A stretch of DNA of 64,000 nt from Adineta steineri (lineage: Eukaryota > Rotifera > Eurotatoria > Adinetida > Adinetidae). The DNA is taken from assembly GCA_905250115.1 (NCBI GenBank), contig CAJNOI010000256.1, positions 1 through 64,000 of the forward strand. Reading direction: 5' to 3'. The translations under genes and the position numbers were made by a program. Shown one piece after another: positions 58,880 through 64,000 of the stretch; the stretch's first letter is position 1; each line of letters begins with the position of its first letter. Below the pieces are notes generated by a model. It did not search any database and was not told where the DNA came from. It saw nothing but the letters and a program-made list of their open reading frames with translations.

Positions 58880-60420
58880 ATTAATAGATTTCTTCAATGA
58901 AGTACAAATATATTCATATCTACTATGATTTTTTTAAATAAACTAACATGTTTTTGAGTATTTCTTCACTGTATACTGTTCAGACATACAAAATCCATCT
59001 ATAATCGTTATAAAAGTATAAACAAAGTGAGAATATGAACACAATAGGTGAGTGATAGAAAAATCAAAGGGAGAAAAATATTTTTATGTTGTTTATAACA
59101 CGTGTATGATTATAGAATACAAAGATAGGAAGAAAAAAAACATTTTCGTAAATATACTCTTATTCGTTATGTCTATAGACTCTTGTAATAAAAAAAAGAT
59201 ATTAAATATAAATAAACTATATATCTTTTTGATTTCTATTTCACTCTATTTTTATATAACTGTGTATTATATTGATATACATTGAAAGAATTAGAATATC
59301 AAATTTTATGTCTTATTTATTTCGATATACTCAATCCAGGGTGTATTAAGAGAAATAATTGTTAAGAAAAATTATAGAATCGTTGTGCAAGACAGCATTA
59401 TATTTCAATATTCGAAACTTAAATTCATGCAAAATAGTATGCATATGTGAAAGTAGTGGAGTAAGACAGATCAATATATATTGTCGTTACTGGGAACAAT
59501 TATAATGTACACTTTATTGATAATAAACTAACTATATTTAATATCAAAAATACAATTCTATATAATTATAAATAAACTTTACTAGAGAAAGTTTTAAATA
59601 AGACATAAGTAATTATATAATATCTGCTATTTCCATTATATTATTTTTAATCTTGTTGTTCAGCATATGATAATATATTTGTACAACCTTGTTTGTTTTT
59701 ATAAATTCACTATATTAATTCAAAACTTTAATAGTTTTTAATAACCACGTTCAACGTTTGAAAAAGTAAATGTTTGAACTATTTTTAAATAAAATATTAA
59801 TACGATTTCGATGAATCCATTATATTTGTCTAGCAAAATATTCTTTATAATCATATTCTTTGATTTCATCAAATTGTTATTTTGTTGATAAAGCAAAATA
59901 TAAATTAAAAATTCATCTATATCTGGTACAACTTCTTTATTTCGATTAGATAAATCTCTGATAAAATTTTCTATCGTATTATTTATTTTACAATCTAATT
60001 CATCATAGAAATTGTTATCCTAACTTTTCTAAAGTTAAAATTTAAAATCTAGTTTTTTTTATAACCAACTATTAACGTAAGGTGTATATACATGTAATGC
60101 GTTACAAAATATAAAAAAGTATTTTTTAGTAGCATACGTATCGTTTTGTTTACCAGATCTCACACATTTTTATTAACAAATCGTTAGATCATGCTTGAGA
60201 AAGATGAAAGAGTTTTGTTTCATTATTTACCTGATTTAGGATATATATCAATAAAAAATGTATTAATAAACGTAAAAAATAACAATATGCTTTTCATATT
60301 AGATGATTTGAAATAGAGAGGAATTTCTAGGAATGAGTGTACAGCGGCTTCACTTTACAAATGTTAGCTTCAGTTCTTGATTATGAGAAATATTTTCGAA
60401 TAAATTTTTGGATTTATAGC
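58880..60420. other. intergenic AT-rich stretch
   Basis: No gene, repeat or RNA feature recognised. Confidence 0.4.
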
Positions 60421-60460
60421 TTTTGAAATGCTTTATTTGTTTTATTTTATTGAATATAGA

Positions 60461-60830
60461 TATTATCGTTCAAACTGTACAAAGCAAAGGTTCAACAACT
60501 AATAAGGCTTCTCGACAATTTGCACGAGCAATGGAAAAACCGACGGATGACGCTAATCATATTATTGGGAAACAATTAGGTGGTACTGTTCGAAGTCACT
60601 ATAATATTTTCCCACAAAGTCCTAATATCAATCGAGGTGCACCGAGTCAAGAAAAAAAATGAAATTCGTAATTTAATCTTGACTGAAAGCAAACCTATTG
60701 AAGTTGTTGTTCAACTATATTGTTCAACGACAACAGCAACAAGACCAGAACGTTTCACATATCGGGCGGCTTATAACAATGCTTATCATTCTACTAATAT
60801 CATCATACAGACTTTATTTCTTTTTACTTA
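60461..60830 (+). pseudogene. DNA/RNA non-specific endonuclease-like domain, frameshifted
   Basis: After a GAATATAG acceptor-like site, the frame reads KASRQFARAMEKPTDDANHIIGKQLGG, then HYNIFPQSPNINRGAPSQE, and after a +1 shift in a run of eight A (60652-60659) continues EIRNLILTESKPIEVVVQLY and TRPERFTYRAAYNN. The order of a His in a DxxHIIxxxLGG block, NxFPQ..xxNRG, E and RP resembles endonuclease NS_2-type nucleases. The shift could be an assembly indel in the A run or a real lesion. No complete 5' exon was found. Confidence 0.55.
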
Positions 60831-60959
60831 TTTTGTTCCTATAGATTCTGCTCATGTTGTTTATTTTCTTAATACTAATAAAAACATACTAATATTGATC
60901 TTTTGCATGTTGATTTGTTGCTTGTATAATGAGAACAATCTAGCTTTATTACTTTAGGA

Positions 60960-62008
60960 GACTATTCTATATTCCGATAATTAATCTTAATATTTTCATG
61001 TTAAAAATGAACATGAAGATTCAGAGAAAGATCTATAAATGTGAGAATGACGTCAATATTAGAAACTATTCTGATTATATGTTTAAATTTTGAATGCATC
61101 AAGACTTAATACTCCAAAGTTAAAGTATTTTCCATGCCAGAGCGATATATTTTTAAAACCTACTCTTTACTCTATAAATTTAAGCTCCCGTGAATAAATC
61201 TGTAATTTTGAAAAACAAAATCTAATTGTAAGTATCTATTGCAACTTTAATATTATCAAATAATTAGTTGATATTCAGTCGAAGACGATATAAAATATCG
61301 TCACAATGATCCACTTATAAAGATACTTTATATTCATTCTTGCGACATCTTGAGGGTGTGAATATTTTATTTCGTCCATACTCTAGTTTCCACTATCCCA
61401 TAATATAATTATATTGGATATAAAAGATAAACGTGTTAGTATGTATCACAGATATGCAGTGATAAAAGAATAGAACTATTCTGCTTTTTTTTCTTCTATT
61501 AACTTTGATAATAACGAAACACTTCATTATGAATAACAGGAAAGAAGTAAACATTTATTTTTTATCAAAAAATACCTTTATTTACCTAATGTTTTTTAAT
61601 TCAATCATGATTAAGCTTCATCAATTTTGCAGTTTTATTTTTCCATCTAATATTATATGATAAATATATAGGCTATTTTTTCGTTCTTATAAGAAAATAA
61701 AAATATGCTCAAATTGATGATACCTTCGACAGAAGAATTATTTACACATTCACACTACTCCTCATACATCTAACCACACTCACGCGTATCCACACTCATC
61801 GAACTGAATTCTTTTCTTTGACCTTATAAGTTATAACGTATTTGAATAATATTTTCGTTCTTTTCTTTATTTCTTGTACGGAACCAAACGCAGAAGAGAA
61901 TATACCAGGAATTAATTGCATTAAAAAACGAAGAAGAAACAATTGAAACGATATGTTTCTCACTTCGAATTTGCCACTATATGATTATGAGTATATTTCA
62001 GCTAACAT
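60960..62008. other. intergenic with two telomere-like motifs
   Basis: CATCTTGAGGGTGTGAATA at 61347, and a C-rich arm CACACTCACGCGTATCCACACTC at 61774-61796. No gene supported. Confidence 0.45.
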
Positions 62009-62010
62009 AA

Positions 62011-63957
62011 TTATTGATTCCATTCTCCCGATTGGATAATAGCTTCTTGAAGAAGTTGTTGTGCTTGTTGAATTTGATCTGGATTACCTGTTATTGTTAT
62101 TAATTGATCATTGGTGCCTGACACTAGTTTATTATCAATTTTTATTGTTGCTCCTGTTTCTTGACGAATTTGTGATATTTTCGAACCTTTTGGGCCGATG
62201 ACAAAACCTAAAAACAAATAGTTAATAAAGTTCTGTTGTAGAAAGTAAATATGAAAATTTAAAAAAGTAATTTACGAGTTAATCTTGCAGGAATGGTTAC
62301 TTGTGTTGTTGTCATTAATTCACTTGGTTGAGGCAATGGATTATGGTCTTTCTTTTTCACCATTTTCACATGGATTTCGACATTATCTAAGTTCGATATA
62401 CGTTGTCCTAAAGTAGACAGGCGAGATATGTTGTATTCCTGATCACGTAAGTTGGCTAGAGGATGTGGGGTGCGAGTGTGGATGTCGGTGAGGGTGTAGT
62501 TCTTAAAGCCTTGAGAGACCACCCGTTCCACACCTAAGCCCACACCCGTAAAAAATAATTCTTTTTATGAAAGAGTACATTCCATCTACATGTGTATCGC
62601 TGAGATGATTATCAGTAGTAGAGGACTTAATCCTGGAACGTTAAGTTTCTCACCATAGAATAACAAATAATGTTTTTTTGAAATTAAACAAAAGCCTGAG
62701 AAGTACCAATCACGTTGATTTGAAACAAAAACTTGACTCCATCAGATTTTTGATTTAGAAGACAGTGCAAGCACTCTCAATAACAAACGCTTTTCTACTA
62801 CAAATGCTCACTTGGTAATGGTAGTACTAGTTGCAGCTGTTGTGATGCATGAGGCTTCATTTTCGACTGCTTTACATCAATTCGAGCATTATTTAACGTC
62901 GGTACACATATTTCTAGAATACATACGAGAAATAGTTTGTGCTCCTGAATACACAAATTGATTCCAAGTTACCGTTATATTTTTCAATTGCTTCAGCTAC
63001 TGCTTCTTCGTTTTCAAATGTAATTTCTGCATTACGACTTCGTTGAACCTTATTTTTTTTATTTTTAGATAAATAGATGGATGGCTTCTCTGTTTCTTCA
63101 TCAATCTAGAAAAGAAATAACAGGACTTTAAATTCATTTAATAGAATATGCTTTATGGTTACTTTAATTCTACCAACAGTACAAAATTCATCCCATAGTG
63201 TATCAAACAGACGCTGCTTCTTCATAGTCGATGGTAAACCACGAATAAATACTGTATTCTTTTTAAACATTGATGTATCATTTAAATCGCCAGCAACAGA
63301 TTTACTAGCAACACTGTCTGTATCATCAGAGTTTTCAGATTCCTCCTGTTTGAGTCCTTGGTCTAGAAAAGGAAGAAAATAAACTACATTTTCTGAGTTC
63401 TCGAAATAAGTAAGATTGTACAGCTTGCAATTAAGTTGATAGTGTGGTATTTACAAGTACAACAAAAAATGTCATAGTCGGGTGTGAATGTGAGTAAAGA
63501 AAAGATGAATCTAAACTAACACCTTCATCCACCCTGGCCGTCAACCCACACTCACACCCATATTGTCAAGTTGATCGAAAACAAAAACTCAACTTCAAAC
63601 TTGTGATTTGGAGATTAGTACAAGCACTCTCAACGTTTTTTTACTACAAATACTCACTTGGCGATGGCACTACTGGCTTCGGTAGTGCTTCTGGCTTTTG
63701 TTGTCGTAATACACCAGGTTTCATTTCCGGTCGCTTCACACGGATTCGAGCATTATTTAACGTCGGTACACGCATTTCTAGAATACATACGATACATATG
63801 TTGTGCCCCTGAATACACAAATTGATTGATGGTGTGGGTGGCGATGAGGTTATAGTTCTGAAAGTCATGAGAAGCCGCTCATCCCACATCTACACTCACA
63901 CAATGAGTACGTGAACGCATAAGTTTACTTACCATTAGACAGATTCACATCAGCCAT
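62011..63957 (-). CDS. RRM + KH RNA-binding protein (hnRNP K-like KH3)
   Basis: Seven exons (63957-63933, 63777-63658, 63362-63163, 63105-62973, 62913-62812, 62386-62276, 62207-62011) join in phase to 295 residues. An RRM (NTVFIRGLPSTMKKQRLF, then PSIYLSKNKKNKVQ and NAEITFENEEAVAEAI) resembles the FET family (FUS/TAF15). The C-terminal KH domain (VTIPARLTRFVIGPKGSKI, QIRQETGATIKID, LITITGNPDQIQQAQQLL) closely follows the third KH of hnRNP K, with GPKG as the GxxG loop. Exons 2, 5 and 6 each begin with a related LNNARIRVK-type segment, so this exon was duplicated. The Met at 63957 has good context; the frame stays open to the window edge, so an upstream start is possible. Expected in nuclear RNA processing. 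Confidence 0.82.
62455..62552. repeat. telomere-like palindrome in an RRM-KH gene intron
   Basis: GGTGCGAGTGTGGATGTCGG and GTGAGGGTGTAG face CCGTTCCACACCTAAGCCC. Confidence 0.6.
62770..62962. repeat. segmental duplicate (copy 1) with exon 5
   Basis: Matches 63611-63825: shared stretches include GTGCAAGCACTCTCAA-type sequence, CGAGCATTATTTAACGTCGG and TGAATACACAAATTGATT. The copy includes an exon plus its flanking intron sequence. Confidence 0.75.
63477..63568. repeat. telomere-like palindrome in an RRM-KH gene intron
   Basis: GTCGGGTGTGAATGTGAG faces CAACCCACACTCACACCCA. Confidence 0.65.
63611..63825. repeat. segmental duplicate (copy 2) with exon 2
   Basis: Counterpart of 62770-62962. The exon-intron boundary (ATTCTAG acceptor and GTGAGTATTTG donor) is conserved between copies. 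Confidence 0.75.
63829..63905. repeat. telomere-like palindrome in intron 1 of the RRM-KH gene
   Basis: GATGGTGTGGGTGGCGATGAGG faces CTCATCCCACATCTACACTC. Confidence 0.6.
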
Positions 63958-64000
63958 CTTTTGTTCCAAACATCGTGCACCTTTTTCCTTGTTTTCATCA

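Noticed and set aside
58371..58928. Ala/Pro/Arg-rich ORFs in the GCCGC block
   Set aside because: They read only the simple repeat, lie inside the MITE and have no domain.
1..64000. tRNA, rRNA or CRISPR features
   Set aside because: No cloverleaf with the usual GGTTCRANTCC box, no rRNA signature and no regular spacer-repeat array was recognised by eye; a covariance-model scan would be decisive.

Overview
The window looks like bdelloid rotifer DNA (Adineta/Rotaria type). It is AT-rich, with genes on both strands, many introns of about 45-65 nt, several intronless receptor genes and genes of bacterial, fungal or plant type. It also carries many scattered GGGTGTG-type motifs resembling the (TGTGGG)n repeat reported for bdelloid telomeres. 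The species cannot be fixed from sequence alone. Splice junctions given here were derived by hand from GT/AG sites, reading phase and family alignment from memory. No search or transcript data were available.

Layout. 1-1.2 kb: ABCE1 (minus, cut by the window edge). 1.3-3.5 kb: telomere-like hairpins with orphan exon-like fragments. 3.7-4.4 kb: a secreted protein of a plant-like family. 5.2-6.3 kb: an orphan GPCR. 7.2-9.0 kb: a membrane-anchored seven-blade kelch protein. 11.2-12.4 kb: an Hv1 voltage-gated proton channel with a 16-nt exon. 12.9-13.9 kb: a second GPCR. 14.8-17.0 kb: an ADP-ribosyltransferase (ART) fused to a DraG-type ADP-ribosylglycohydrolase domain. 19.0-20.9 kb: a family 2 glycosyltransferase. 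21.2 kb: a secreted cupin. 22.5-23.4 kb: a foldback element built of GGAATTCC motifs. 24.1-24.8 kb: a ThuA pseudogene. 25.2-27.3 kb: a small secreted protein and a secreted nicotinamidase. 29.2-31.9 kb: a TLC-domain protein and a DEG/ENaC channel. 33.5-35.1 kb: a fungal-type MFS exporter. 38.1-39.1 kb: a third GPCR with a short retroelement just downstream. 40.0-42.0 kb: an eIF5-like gene. 43.5-46.2 kb: an acyltransferase-3 protein and a 2OG-Fe(II) oxygenase. 46.9-47.9 kb: a fourth GPCR. 50.2-52.0 kb: a second ART gene, joined to a transmembrane helix and a barwin/RlpA-like domain. 52.9-55.3 kb: a Thr-rich membrane protein gene broken by a 100-N gap. 55.6-57.1 kb: three satellite arrays. 58.4-58.9 kb: a GC-rich hAT-like MITE with a perfect 8-bp target duplication. 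60.4-60.9 kb: a frameshifted nuclease-like gene. 62.0-64.0 kb: an RRM+KH RNA-binding protein.

The most novel content is the ADP-ribosylation pair. Two genes 33 kb apart carry similar ART modules with an intact R-S-ExE triad. One is fused in frame to a glycohydrolase-fold domain whose metal-binding Asp motifs are degraded (TDDT to TSQT, and DDADT to DETGS). The other continues through a 25-nt microexon into a membrane helix and a double-psi beta-barrel domain. Other notable items are an eIF5 homologue whose arginine-finger position is Cys, and more than 20 dispersed telomere-like imperfect palindromes, several of them inside introns.
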